From Prevotellaceae bacterium (GTDB taxonomy: Bacteria; Bacteroidota; Bacteroidia; Bacteroidales; UBA932), in the NCBI GenBank assembly GCA_031254635.1, contig JAIRUB010000153.1:1-43669 (forward strand): a stretch of DNA of 43,669 nt, written 5' to 3'. How positions within the stretch are numbered: the stretch's first letter is position 1; each line of letters begins with the position of its first letter. The notes beneath the pieces are model-generated. The model worked only from the letters and a program-made list of their open reading frames with translations. It was not told the origin of the DNA and searched no databases. Made by a program: the position numbers and the translations under genes. Shown here piece by piece: positions 23,449 to 31,574 of the stretch.

Positions 23449-25494
23449 ATGAAATCAACGCTCATAATTTGCCTAAGCGCGCTGCTGCTGGGCGCCTGCT
23501 CTCAACAAAACGAAAAAAGTAAATCTATGCTACAACAAGATGCTAAAATAGTAACGCGGGTAATTGACGCCTTGCAGTCGCAATATCCCGATTTGAATAC
23601 AGAACGTGCCCAAAAAGGTGTAGAGCAGGCGGCCGCTCTTTGGTACACCACCGACGGCTCGGCTGACGAGTTTCTCAATTTTTGTATCAACAATTACGTG
23701 AATGATGACGCTCAGCGTGAACAATTCTTTAATAGTATTTCCGACAAATTGGAAATATTAATCGGCTATTTTAATAAAATGTCAGTCCTCCTGAAAGAGC
23801 CTGTTCACATGGTTGGCGGAGAATTACAGCCTATTGATTATGAAATGGCTGCTTACCAAGTGTCGGCACATTTCAATGATGACATGTTTGCTTCCAAGAT
23901 TGCTTTTATGGTGATTATAAATTTCCCCTCCTACTGTTTGGGGGCTAAAGAGATGTTGGGTGAAAATTGGACTCGAAAGGAATGGGGCTATGCGCGCTTA
24001 GGCGATATGTTTACCTCGCGAGTGCCGGCTAATATCCAACAAGAGGTAGCCACGGCTGAATCGAATGCCGACAACTACATTTCCGATTATAATATCATGA
24101 TGGGGCATCTGCTTAATGAGGCAGGGGAAAAGCTTTTTCCGGAAAACATGTCGCTCATTTCTCACTGGAATTTGCGCGATGAGTTAAAATCAAATTATAG
24201 TGATGCGCAACGCGGCCTCGAAAAACAACGTATGATTTATACGGTGATGAAGCGTATAATTACCCAGGAAATTCCGGAAATAGTAATTAATAATGCAAAT
24301 GTTGATTATGCCCCGATAAGCAACAAGGTGTTTGATGGTGACAAGGAAATTACGGCTAAACCTGAGCCTGACACTCGCTATGCTATGATACTCGGCAATT
24401 TTAAAGCTTTACAAAAAGAAGACCCTTATATTCCCGAAATGCCTACATTTATTCAGAGAGCATACGAAGGTGAAAAGGAATTTTCAAAAGAAGAAATCAG
24501 GGATATGTTTACCCGCTTCATTGCTTCGCCGGAAGTAGCAGCAATAGCAGGCTTAATTAAACAACGTTTGGGCCGCGAATTGGAGCCTTTCGATATTTGG
24601 TACGACGGCTTTAAATCGCGCAGCAGTATCCCCGAAGACCTGATGAGTGAGAAAACCCAAAAATTGTATTCCGATGCAGCAGCTTTTGAGCGCAACCTTG
24701 TACCAATGCTTGTAAAGTTGGGCTTTACATTGGCCGATGCACAGCGTATTTGTAGCAAAATTCGGGTAGATGCTGCCCGTGGATCAGGCCATGCCTGGGG
24801 CGCTGGAATGAAAGGCGACCAGGCCCGTCTTCGTACCCGCCTGCCGGCAACCGGTATGGATTATAAAGGTTACAATATCGCTATACACGAATTCGGACAC
24901 AATGTAGAGCAAACCATTAGCCTTTATGATGTCGATTATTATATGATGAATGGCGTTCCGAATACAGCTTTTACTGAGGCTTTGGCCTTTGTTTTTCAGA
25001 AACGCGACCTGCAAATTTTAGGTATGAAAGATGATAACCCCAATAAGGAAGCACTGATGGTATTAGATGTTGTTTGGGGTTGTTATGAAATTATGGGAGT
25101 TGCTTTGGTTGATATTGCTGTATGGGAATGGATGTATGCTAATCCTAAAGCCACGCCTGCACAATTGAAAGATAATGTGGTACGTATTGCTAAAGAAATA
25201 TGGAACGCTTATTATGCGCCGTTGCTGGGAGAAGAAGACTCACCTATTCTATCTATCTATTCGCACATGATTAGCAATCCGCTATACTTGGCCAACTATC
25301 CGCTGGGACACCTGATAGAACTTCAGTTGGAAGCTTATTTACAGGGAAAGTCTTTTGCAGATGAAGTGTTGCGCATGTTCCGATTAGGCCGCCTTACCCC
25401 GCAAATGTGGATGAAAGAAGCTGTGGGAGCCGAATTAAGCATTGAGCCAACTCTCCGTGCCACTGCCGCTGCCGTTGCAAAACTTGCAAATTGA
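23449..25494 (+). CDS. Zinc metallopeptidase lipoprotein (HEFGH gluzincin, M2/M3-like)
   Basis: A 681-residue predicted lipoprotein (MKSTLIICLSALLLGACS) with a helical fold and the motif HEFGH at residues 480-484. A glutamate in FTEALAFVFQ at residue 510 is the likely third zinc ligand. HExxH followed about 25 residues later by E is the arrangement of M2/M3 (thimet oligopeptidase / ACE) gluzincins. I did not see the M49 (dipeptidyl peptidase III) HExxGH form. It is probably a periplasmic or surface peptidase that trims oligopeptides; the exact family and substrate are open. The ATG at 23449 is preferred over an upstream in-frame TTG because it begins the signal peptide. Confidence 0.8.
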   Translation: MKSTLIICLSALLLGACSQQNEKSKSMLQQDAKIVTRVIDALQSQYPDLNTERAQKGVEQAAALWYTTDGSADEFLNFCINNYVNDDAQREQFFNSISDKLEILIGYFNKMSVLLKEPVHMVGGELQPIDYEMAAYQVSAHFNDDMFASKIAFMVIINFPSYCLGAKEMLGENWTRKEWGYARLGDMFTSRVPANIQQEVATAESNADNYISDYNIMMGHLLNEAGEKLFPENMSLISHWNLRDELKSNYSDAQRGLEKQRMIYTVMKRIITQEIPEIVINNANVDYAPISNKVFDGDKEITAKPEPDTRYAMILGNFKALQKEDPYIPEMPTFIQRAYEGEKEFSKEEIRDMFTRFIASPEVAAIAGLIKQRLGRELEPFDIWYDGFKSRSSIPEDLMSEKTQKLYSDAAAFERNLVPMLVKLGFTLADAQRICSKIRVDAARGSGHAWGAGMKGDQARLRTRLPATGMDYKGYNIAIHEFGHNVEQTISLYDVDYYMMNGVPNTAFTEALAFVFQKRDLQILGMKDDNPNKEALMVLDVVWGCYEIMGVALVDIAVWEWMYANPKATPAQLKDNVVRIAKEIWNAYYAPLLGEEDSPILSIYSHMISNPLYLANYPLGHLIELQLEAYLQGKSFADEVLRMFRLGRLTPQMWMKEAVGAELSIEPTLRATAAAVAKLAN

Positions 25495-25530
25495 CGGATC
25501 TATTGTGAAGCGTAAGATGTAAAGTATAAA

Positions 25531-25764
25531 ATGATTTTAAGAAAAGCGATTTTTTCGGAATTGCCGGTTATTTGGAATATCTTACAGCAGGCTATTGAAC
25601 AAAGAAAAGAAGAGGGCAGCGAACAATGGCAAGATGGTTATCCCAATGAACAATCCATTTATGACGACATAAGCAAGGAATATGCTTATGTGCTTACCGG
25701 AGATAATGCGATTCTTGCTTACGCTGCTATTATTTTAGGTAGTGTTTCAAAACAGCTGAATTAA
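25531..25764 (+). pseudogene. GNAT acetyltransferase truncated by an IS end
   Basis: The first 70 residues are the start of a GNAT N-acetyltransferase (MILRKAIFSELPVIWNILQQ, then EEGSEQWQDGYPNEQSI, VLTGDNAILAYAAIILG). The acetyl-CoA-binding half is missing. From about 25739 the frame continues into GTAGTGTTTCAAAACAGCTG, the outer end of the IS relic, giving SVSKQLN and a stop. No acetyltransferase activity is expected. The gene starts 36 bases after the peptidase gene, across a GTGAAGCGTAAGATG-type repeat at 25504-25530. Confidence 0.75.
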
Positions 25765-25945
25765 TAATATTTTCCTGTTTTGAAATAATGCTTTTCGTTA
25801 TATATCCCTATCAGTTTATCATGTAATTCTTCGTTTGTTGAGAAGCATATAGTTTTTCATATTATTGTATACAACTCAATATAAATCAATAGATTGACAG
25901 TTATTGTTGGTTAATTTTTGAAACTAAGTCGCTTGCTTATCCCTG
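25739..25945 (-). mobile_element. 3' end of an IS1182-like element (relic)
   Basis: On the minus strand the segment 25945-25903 (AAATTCAGGGATAAGCAAGC, stop TAG, TTTCAAAAATTAACC) matches the transposase 3' end and trailer at 12887-12930. It continues through AT-rich trailer to an outer terminus with two inverted TTTCAAAACAG / CTGTTTTGAAA blocks at 25747-25787. This gives the right terminus of the element whose degraded transposase sits at 12330-12906. Only this end is left here. Confidence 0.75.
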
Positions 25946-25952
25946 AATTTTT

Positions 25953-26144
25953 CTATTTTGACATCAGTCGGATATTGGCAATGAAATCGTATTCTCGGGG
26001 CAATGCACGGCAGCTACAAAAAGTTTCAACATCTTCAAAATAAATTTGTTGGGATTTGAATTTTATGTGCTGAATAGCCATAAATAAGGTTTGAACCACC
26101 TGTTTTTGAGTTGAAGTTAAATCTTTAAATTGTAAATTCGTCAA
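25953..26144 (-). CDS. Unassigned short ORF ending in IS debris
   Basis: A 63-codon frame beginning with TTG 11 bases after the AsmA stop: LTSTQKQVVQTLFMAIQHIK, then VETFCSCRALPREYDFIANI. No family was recognised. Its last codons (ANIRLMSK, stop) run into sequence equivalent to the transposase C-terminus (ANAIRMIAK in the other copy), so the end is not original. It is probably a gene fragment rather than a working gene. Confidence 0.3.
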   Translation of the reverse strand: MTNLQFKDLTSTQKQVVQTLFMAIQHIKFKSQQIYFEDVETFCSCRALPREYDFIANIRLMSK

Positions 26145-26155
26145 TCACCCTTCAC

Positions 26156-28819
26156 CTACTTTATCACCGCTCCTTCAATCAAATTCTGCGCTTGTTTTTC
26201 GGCTTCATCATTTAGTTGTTGGGCTTTCTTTTCGGCCTCGTCTTTCAACTTTTGAGCTGCTGCTTCCGCTGCTTTCACCGCTGCTGCCTTAGCTAAAGCA
26301 TTAGTGGTTTTGTTGGCTTCATCAATTAATCGCTGTCCTTGTTTTTCGGCTTCGGCGATTAACAACTCACCTGCTTTTTGGGCTTCTTCCTTAATTTTTT
26401 CTGTCTGTTTCAGCAACTCTTCGCTAATTGCCTTGTTGGCTTCTGCTTTAACTCCATCCACAGCCTGGTTAACCATCTCTTTAGTATTTAATTCGACCTT
26501 CGGATTTTTGAAAGTTCCCTTGATTGTTGCGCTGCCCACAAGTTTGCCAATGGTGCCTGTTAACGTATTTTTAGGAAGGTCAATATTACATTTATAGTCG
26601 ATAGTCTGGTCGAAACCAGTAGAACCCGACAAGTTTAGCTTGCCAACCCCGGTATTAACATCAAAAGGTTTGGTACGCACACGGCCGTCTTTCATATCAA
26701 AATCAATTTTTAAATCTTTGATGGAAAGGGTAGAAAGCTTGTCGTTATTCAGGGCTTTAGCTAAGGCATTTAAAGCGGTTACATTCTGCACCTTTACATC
26801 TTGTGACTGCAATAAGCCGGCCGCCGCTAAACTCTGTAAATTAGGCGACATACTTTCGTTTAAAGTAGTATTCAGATTTAATTTCATGGAATAAATTCCA
26901 CTCATGTTTTCAAAAATGGGGCTTAGTTGTTTTACTAAATCTAAGGACTTAAAAGTTTCTGCAAAAGCAGCATTTTTGATATCTATGCCCATATTTACCT
27001 CCGGATTTTTCGGGTCCTTAGCTGTGCTATAATAACCATTCAATACAATAGTTCCGGCAAAGGCATTGGTCGAAAAATTTTTCAAATCAACCTTGCCGTC
27101 TTTTACTATAATTTGTCCCTCGGTGTTTTTCATGTGAAGTTTGTCGAATATTACTTCATTCATCTTCGCTGTCATAGTGAAATCAATGTTTTTAGGGACT
27201 ACAAAAGCGCTCATAGACGAAGTTGTATCAGTAGTGGTTTCATCTTTTGAAGCATTACCCATAAAATCGTTCAGGTTCAAATAATTGGATTTTATATTCA
27301 ATGCGCCTTTTAAAATGGCATCGGCCAACAGGTATGGAATAAAATTTTCTAAACGTCCGTTGGCGGCAATATCATTTTCCCCGATAATCACATTCAATCC
27401 GCTGAGCTCAACAAATTTCGGAGAAAATTGCAAAGAAGCCTGAGCAATCTGTACATCGGGCATGTTGGCCGATTTGTAAAGCATGTCTTTCAGTTGTAAC
27501 AGTCCGGCTGCCGAAATATTTTCATATTGATTTTTTTCTATGTGCGACATTTTAAGGGAGAAGTTTAAGGACGCTGTCAGCAATCCATTCAGCGAGGTGC
27601 CTTCTTCTAAAGGATACACTTCTTTTAAATGATTAAAATCAATTTTTCCGTTTACAGCGCCCTTTATGGACATATCACTCACCGGCGTAACTATTGCCAT
27701 GGTAGCATTAAAAGGATTACCGGCCATTTCTACATGAAATTTGCGTACGTCAATAGTCGTAAGGTCAGCTATTCCGCCGGGGTTGGCTATTTGCACATCA
27801 ATACCGACATTGTCTACCGATTTCGGCAAATCAGGATATTGGAAGCGGCCATTGTCAACCAACAATTTCACATCAAACATTGGCAGCAGGCCGCCGAGCA
27901 TCTTACCCTTGGCTAATGCGGCTAATTGCACATTGCCGGAAGCTTTCAGGTCTGCAAAATTTTTGACATAAATGGCCGGAATCAAGGATAACAACTGTTT
28001 AAAATCAACCTTTGAAGTGTTCAACCGCACATCCATTTCATAACCCTCATCAAGCATAGCCACCCAGCCGTTGATACCGGCTTCGATGGCATTCAGGCGC
28101 AGGCTGTTTTTGTCGAAGATATATTTTCCATTTTTCAAGTCGGCATTAATATTCAGAAGCATTGCAATTTCTGCTTTGTTTAAATAAGGAACACCGCTCA
28201 CCGCAAAGGTCAAAGCCTTAATGGTGGCCTCGCTTTTAATGGCTGTCTGTTCGGCTGTCATATCGCCCGAAAGCGAAAGTTGTAGGTTGTTGATGGCAGC
28301 CGACATTTTAGCCTGTTCGTTACGATAAAAAATATTTGCTTTATTAATTGTTAAATTTTTCAACGACAATTTTATTGAACTTAAAGTAGTATCTTCGGAC
28401 ACCGGTGTTTCGGCATCCTCGCTTGCTTTCATGATATCCCAATTAGCCTTGCCGTCAACCAGCACAATAGCATTTACCATAGGTTGGTCGAGCAAAACTT
28501 TGGTAATTTCATAACCGGAACTGCCGAAAATACTCATAAGATTTACCGTTACCGAAATTTTATTCGCAAAAACCAAAGTGTCGCCCTCAAATTCACTTTG
28601 CCCGATAATTGAGAAGTCGTGCAGGCTAATCGTAGCTCTGGGGAAGTTGCGGATAAAACTCAGGCTTAGTTTATCAAACTCCAAGGTGGCATTCAGTTGC
28701 TTGTTCGCCTCTTTTTTTACAAAATCGACTATTTTACCCTGAAACACAAAGGGCAAGAGCAATAAAAGCAGCACTAAGCCCAAGAGGCTGAGACCAGTAA
28801 TTTTCAGTACTTTTTTCAT
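26156..28819 (-). CDS. AsmA-family envelope protein with long helical tail
   Basis: An 887-residue protein with one N-terminal membrane helix (about 9-28, GLSLLGLVLLLLLLPFVF), then an AsmA N-terminal domain (about 30-200) and a long beta-rich body. Toward the C-terminus comes the AsmA_2-like part (GRVRTKPFDVNTGVGKLNLS). AsmA-type proteins form bridge-like periplasmic structures linked to phospholipid transport and outer-membrane balance. The last 105 residues or so are unusual: an almost uninterrupted charged, alanine-rich helix with an approximate 11-residue period (EEAQKAGELLIAEAEKQGQR, then KAAAVKAAEAAAQKLKDEAE). A minus-strand TATCTTTA at 28865-28872 is a possible -7 element. Confidence 0.85.
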   Translation of the reverse strand: MKKVLKITGLSLLGLVLLLLLLPFVFQGKIVDFVKKEANKQLNATLEFDKLSLSFIRNFPRATISLHDFSIIGQSEFEGDTLVFANKISVTVNLMSIFGSSGYEITKVLLDQPMVNAIVLVDGKANWDIMKASEDAETPVSEDTTLSSIKLSLKNLTINKANIFYRNEQAKMSAAINNLQLSLSGDMTAEQTAIKSEATIKALTFAVSGVPYLNKAEIAMLLNINADLKNGKYIFDKNSLRLNAIEAGINGWVAMLDEGYEMDVRLNTSKVDFKQLLSLIPAIYVKNFADLKASGNVQLAALAKGKMLGGLLPMFDVKLLVDNGRFQYPDLPKSVDNVGIDVQIANPGGIADLTTIDVRKFHVEMAGNPFNATMAIVTPVSDMSIKGAVNGKIDFNHLKEVYPLEEGTSLNGLLTASLNFSLKMSHIEKNQYENISAAGLLQLKDMLYKSANMPDVQIAQASLQFSPKFVELSGLNVIIGENDIAANGRLENFIPYLLADAILKGALNIKSNYLNLNDFMGNASKDETTTDTTSSMSAFVVPKNIDFTMTAKMNEVIFDKLHMKNTEGQIIVKDGKVDLKNFSTNAFAGTIVLNGYYSTAKDPKNPEVNMGIDIKNAAFAETFKSLDLVKQLSPIFENMSGIYSMKLNLNTTLNESMSPNLQSLAAAGLLQSQDVKVQNVTALNALAKALNNDKLSTLSIKDLKIDFDMKDGRVRTKPFDVNTGVGKLNLSGSTGFDQTIDYKCNIDLPKNTLTGTIGKLVGSATIKGTFKNPKVELNTKEMVNQAVDGVKAEANKAISEELLKQTEKIKEEAQKAGELLIAEAEKQGQRLIDEANKTTNALAKAAAVKAAEAAAQKLKDEAEKKAQQLNDEAEKQAQNLIEGAVIK

Positions 28820-28879
28820 AAGAACGAGAAATTAAAAGTTTATACTTAATTTATATAGAAAGGATAAAGATACGGTTTT

Positions 28880-28910
28880 TTTGTAAATGTCGAAAATTTG
28901 TTTATCTTTG
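28880..28910 (+). promoter_or_regulatory. Near-perfect promoter pointing into a gene-poor region
   Basis: TTTG at 28880-28883, 19-base spacer, TATCTTTG at 28903-28910: an exact match to both consensus elements and the best plus-strand promoter in the window. It is divergent from asmA. No ordinary gene follows for about 700 bases; only a hairpin and tiny reading frames do. Confidence 0.7.
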
Positions 28911-29190
28911 TAGTCTCAAACTTTAAACCTCTTTTTTAAAAAAAGCGGTGCGGTGTTTATCTTTTTTCGACCCACTTAATATTGTTTTTAACAATATTTT
29001 GACCTTTTGCGGCTTATCGGCGAAGGCGCAACAACTTGTTGACACATCATAATTTACTCTTATTCAAGCCTTTGCCGACTCTGCCGCTATTGCAATAGAG
29101 ATGGAGGACTTTCCCCCACCTGACTTTCCGCCGGAGAACTGCGTATTTTCATCATGCGTGTTATGCGTTACGGTTCGCCCGTAAGCGTTG
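28911..29190 (+). other. Transcribed leader with hairpin, possible RNA or decayed gene
   Basis: Downstream of the strong promoter lies a run of T/A bases, then a 9-bp hairpin (AATATTGTT 28978-28986, AACAATATT 28990-28998). From about 29054 a frame without ATG reads FTLIQAFADSAAIAIEMEDF, then PPPDFPPENC, and stops at 29182-29184. The GC content rises after 29040. It may be the remnant of a larger gene continuous with the next small ORF (same frame, one stop between). Confidence 0.35.
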
Positions 29191-29319
29191 ATGTTAAACG
29201 ACCTTTTCTTTACTCCGGGCGAATGGTTTTACGACTTGTTTAACGAACACCGTCCCCCGCAAATACCCGATGAGTTATTAGCTATTAAATTAATGCGGGG
29301 GCAATTAGAGCGTGAATGA
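29191..29319 (+). CDS. Small ORF, 42 residues, unknown
   Basis: ATG at 29191 to TGA at 29317-29319. It begins MLNDLFFTPGEWFYDLFNEH and ends RPPQIPDELLAIKLMRGQ, then LERE. The composition is protein-like (aromatic, proline and helix-forming ends), and its stop overlaps the next start (ATGA), which is typical of coupled genes. It has no recognised family. It could be the 3' part of a decayed gene, because the frame is open upstream apart from one stop at 29182. Confidence 0.35.
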   Translation: MLNDLFFTPGEWFYDLFNEHRPPQIPDELLAIKLMRGQLERE

Positions 29320-29426
29320 GAGTATACGAAAAAAACCGCTACCGCCGGCATGATATATTGGTGGCTATAGTGGCTGTTGATATTTTTATGATTATTTGGT
29401 TATTTGTCGTAAAGCGTGAAGAGTAA
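29316..29426 (+). CDS. Small membrane protein, 36 residues, unknown
   Basis: Start overlaps the preceding stop by four bases (ATGA). A basic N-terminus (MRVYEKNRYRRHD) is followed by one predicted membrane helix (ILVAIVAVDIFMIIWLFVV), then KREE and the stop: a single-pass small protein with N-in topology by charge. Its last codons are within a GTAAAGCGTGAAGAGTAAAG-type repeat (29408-29434), so the repeat supplies the stop codon. It has no recognised family. Confidence 0.4.
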   Translation: MRVYEKNRYRRHDILVAIVAVDIFMIIWLFVVKREE

Positions 29427-29651
29427 AGTATAAAGCGGATTATTTAGTTACAAGTTATTCATTGTTTTTTGCGCGAGTGTCCGGCTCGTCATTGTTAGGA
29501 ACAATAAGGTGAAAATAAGGTTTTACCACTATGTCCCAACAACCCAACGTCATTGCGAAGATTGCGGTTAGAGGCTTGTATGTAGGGAAGCAATCTCTCA
29601 AAATAAAAAACGGACTTACAATTAACAAATAATCAATCTGGAAATTGAATT
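29427..29651. repeat. Dispersed repeats downstream of aqpZ
   Basis: Contains the end of the GTAAAG/GTGAAG simple repeat, then near 29535-29600 a copy of the CCAACGTCATTGCGAAG ... GGGAAGCAATCTC repeat whose relative sits inside ubiD. A minus-strand frame here (to 29667) is repeat sequence and not considered a gene. Confidence 0.55.
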
Positions 29652-30314
29652 CTACTTTTTCAGCCACTTATAAAGCATACCGGCTAAAATAGCGCCGAAG
29701 ATAGGAGCAACTACGAACAACCACAATTGTTGTATGGCCACACCGCCATCCTGTGCAAACAAAGCTTGTGAAATACTGCGGGCTGGGTTTACTGAGGTGT
29801 TAGTTACCGGAATACTGATAAGGTGAATCAAGGTTAGCCCCAAACCAATAGCAAGCGGAGCAAAGCCTTTGGGAGCACGCTCATCGATAGCGCCAAGAAT
29901 GATGAAGAGGAACATAAAGGTCATCACAATTTCCATTAGTAAAGCCGGAACAAGGCCATAGCCGCCGGGAGAGGCTTCGCCGAAACCATTGGCAGCAAAA
30001 TCGCCTACCTTGCCGTTCATAATGAAAAAGAGAATAGTTGCCGCTACTGTAGCGCCTAATAATTGAGCAGAAATGTAGGACACAATTTCTTTGGAGTCAA
30101 ATTTGCCACCAGCCCACAAACCAAGCGTTACAGCAGGGTTCAAATGACAACCTGAAATATGGCCGATAGCAAAAGCCATGGTCAGCACCGTTAAACCAAA
30201 AGCGAGCGCAATGCCCAACACGCCAACGTATGAGCCGGCTAAAACTGCTGTTCCACAACCGCCCATTACGAGCCAAAAAGTACCGAAAAATTCGGCAGCA
30301 AGTTTTTTTGTCAT
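29652..30314 (-). CDS. aqpZ: Aquaporin Z-type water channel
   Basis: A 220-residue channel of the MIP family with six membrane helices and both pore NPA motifs: HLNPAVTLG (residues 59-61) and VNPARSIS (176-178), the second followed by the selectivity-filter arginine (Arg179). His in the fifth-helix region (LTLIHLISIPV) and the small TNTSVNPAR filter segment point to a water-specific AqpZ rather than a glycerol facilitator. It lies 25 bases after kbl on the same strand and may be its co-transcribed neighbour. A related 3' fragment of a second aquaporin gene is at 41725-41859. Confidence 0.95.
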   Translation of the reverse strand: MTKKLAAEFFGTFWLVMGGCGTAVLAGSYVGVLGIALAFGLTVLTMAFAIGHISGCHLNPAVTLGLWAGGKFDSKEIVSYISAQLLGATVAATILFFIMNGKVGDFAANGFGEASPGGYGLVPALLMEIVMTFMFLFIILGAIDERAPKGFAPLAIGLGLTLIHLISIPVTNTSVNPARSISQALFAQDGGVAIQQLWLFVVAPIFGAILAGMLYKWLKK

Positions 30315-30339
30315 AATACTTATATTTTTAAAATTTTCG

Positions 30340-31530
30340 TTATTCGATTACATTTAACTCTTTTCCTACTTTGATAAAGGCAGCAATGGCTTTATCTAAA
30401 TGTTCCTTTTTATGAGCGGCTGAGAGCTGTACGCGGATACGCGCCTGTCCCTGCGGCACTACAGGATAATAGAAACCCACCACATAAATACCCTCTTCAA
30501 GCATACGGTTGGCAAATACCTGCGACAACTTGGCATCGTACAGCATTACTGCACAAATAGCACTCTTCGTGGGCTTAATATCAAAGCCGGAAGCTATCAT
30601 CTTATCACGGAAATAGTGTACGTTCTCTTGTTGTTTTGTGTGCAGATCATTACTTTCATCCAATATCTTAAATACTTCCAAACCGGCGCCTACTACGGCA
30701 GGCGGAATGGAGTTGGAGAACAAATAGGGACGCGAACGCTGGCGCAACAGGGCAATAATTTCTTTACGGCCGGTAGTAAATCCGCCGATAGCGCCACCAA
30801 AGGCCTTGCCCAGCGTGCCGGTATAAATATCAACCCTGTCGTAGGTATTAAAATATTCACTTACCCCACGCCCGGTAGCGCCTACCACACCGGCCGAATG
30901 ACATTCATCAACCATTACCAACGCATCATATTTTTCGGCCAAATCGCAGATTTTATCCATTGGCGCTACATTGCCATCCATAGAGAACACGCCGTCGGTA
31001 ACAATGATTCGGTGGCGTTGCGCCTGCGCTTTCTTCAGGCATTCTTCCAATTCGGCCATGTCGGCATTGGCATAGCGATAACGTTGCGCTTTACATAAAC
31101 GTACACCATCAATAATAGACGCGTGGTTTAAAGCATCGGAAATAATGGCGTCCTGCTCGTCAAATAAAGGTTCGAAGAGCCCGCCGTTGGCATCAAAACA
31201 GGCAGCGTAAAGGATAGTGTCTTCGGTTTTAAAATACCGTGCAATAGCAGCTTCCAATTCTTTGTGCAAATCCTGTGTGCCGCAAATAAAACGCACGCTC
31301 GACATACCGAAACCATGCGTTTCCATAGCTTGCTGTGCAGCTTTGATTACCCGTGGATGGTTCGATAATCCTAAATAATTGTTGGCGCAAAAATTCAACA
31401 CATTCTTTCCGGTATTAACGTGAATTTCTGCTTGCTGGGAAGAGGTTATTACCCGCTCTTCCTTATACAGGCCGGCCTCTCTGATATTGTTCAGTTCGGT
31501 GGCCAAGTGTTGTTGTAGTTTTCCGTACAT
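30340..31530 (-). CDS. kbl: Glycine C-acetyltransferase (2-amino-3-ketobutyrate CoA ligase)
   Basis: PLP enzyme of threonine breakdown: splits 2-amino-3-oxobutyrate with CoA into glycine and acetyl-CoA. At 396 residues it matches the family. The PLP lysine is Lys242 in YTGTLGKAFGG, with DECHSAGVVGATGRG at 208-222 for cofactor binding and NFCANNYLGLSNHP near the N-terminus. Alpha-oxoamine synthases for biotin, sphinganine and haem look similar; the KBL-type N-terminus and FICGTQDLHKELE support kbl. Threonine dehydrogenase is not in this window. Confidence 0.93.
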   Translation of the reverse strand: MYGKLQQHLATELNNIREAGLYKEERVITSSQQAEIHVNTGKNVLNFCANNYLGLSNHPRVIKAAQQAMETHGFGMSSVRFICGTQDLHKELEAAIARYFKTEDTILYAACFDANGGLFEPLFDEQDAIISDALNHASIIDGVRLCKAQRYRYANADMAELEECLKKAQAQRHRIIVTDGVFSMDGNVAPMDKICDLAEKYDALVMVDECHSAGVVGATGRGVSEYFNTYDRVDIYTGTLGKAFGGAIGGFTTGRKEIIALLRQRSRPYLFSNSIPPAVVGAGLEVFKILDESNDLHTKQQENVHYFRDKMIASGFDIKPTKSAICAVMLYDAKLSQVFANRMLEEGIYVVGFYYPVVPQGQARIRVQLSAAHKKEHLDKAIAAFIKVGKELNVIE

Positions 31531-31574
31531 AAGTAAAATAGTTAAAAGTTTATAAAGTTTAAAGTATTCGTGGT

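Noticed and set aside
23449..25494. Dipeptidyl peptidase III (M49) for the lipoprotein peptidase
   Set aside because: M49 uses HELLGH (HExxGH with six residues); here the motif is HEFGH with a glutamate 26 residues later, as in M2/M3.
29455..29667. Minus-strand 70-codon frame downstream of aqpZ
   Set aside because: It overlaps the aqpZ 3' end in another frame and is mostly dispersed-repeat sequence (CATTGCGAAG type).
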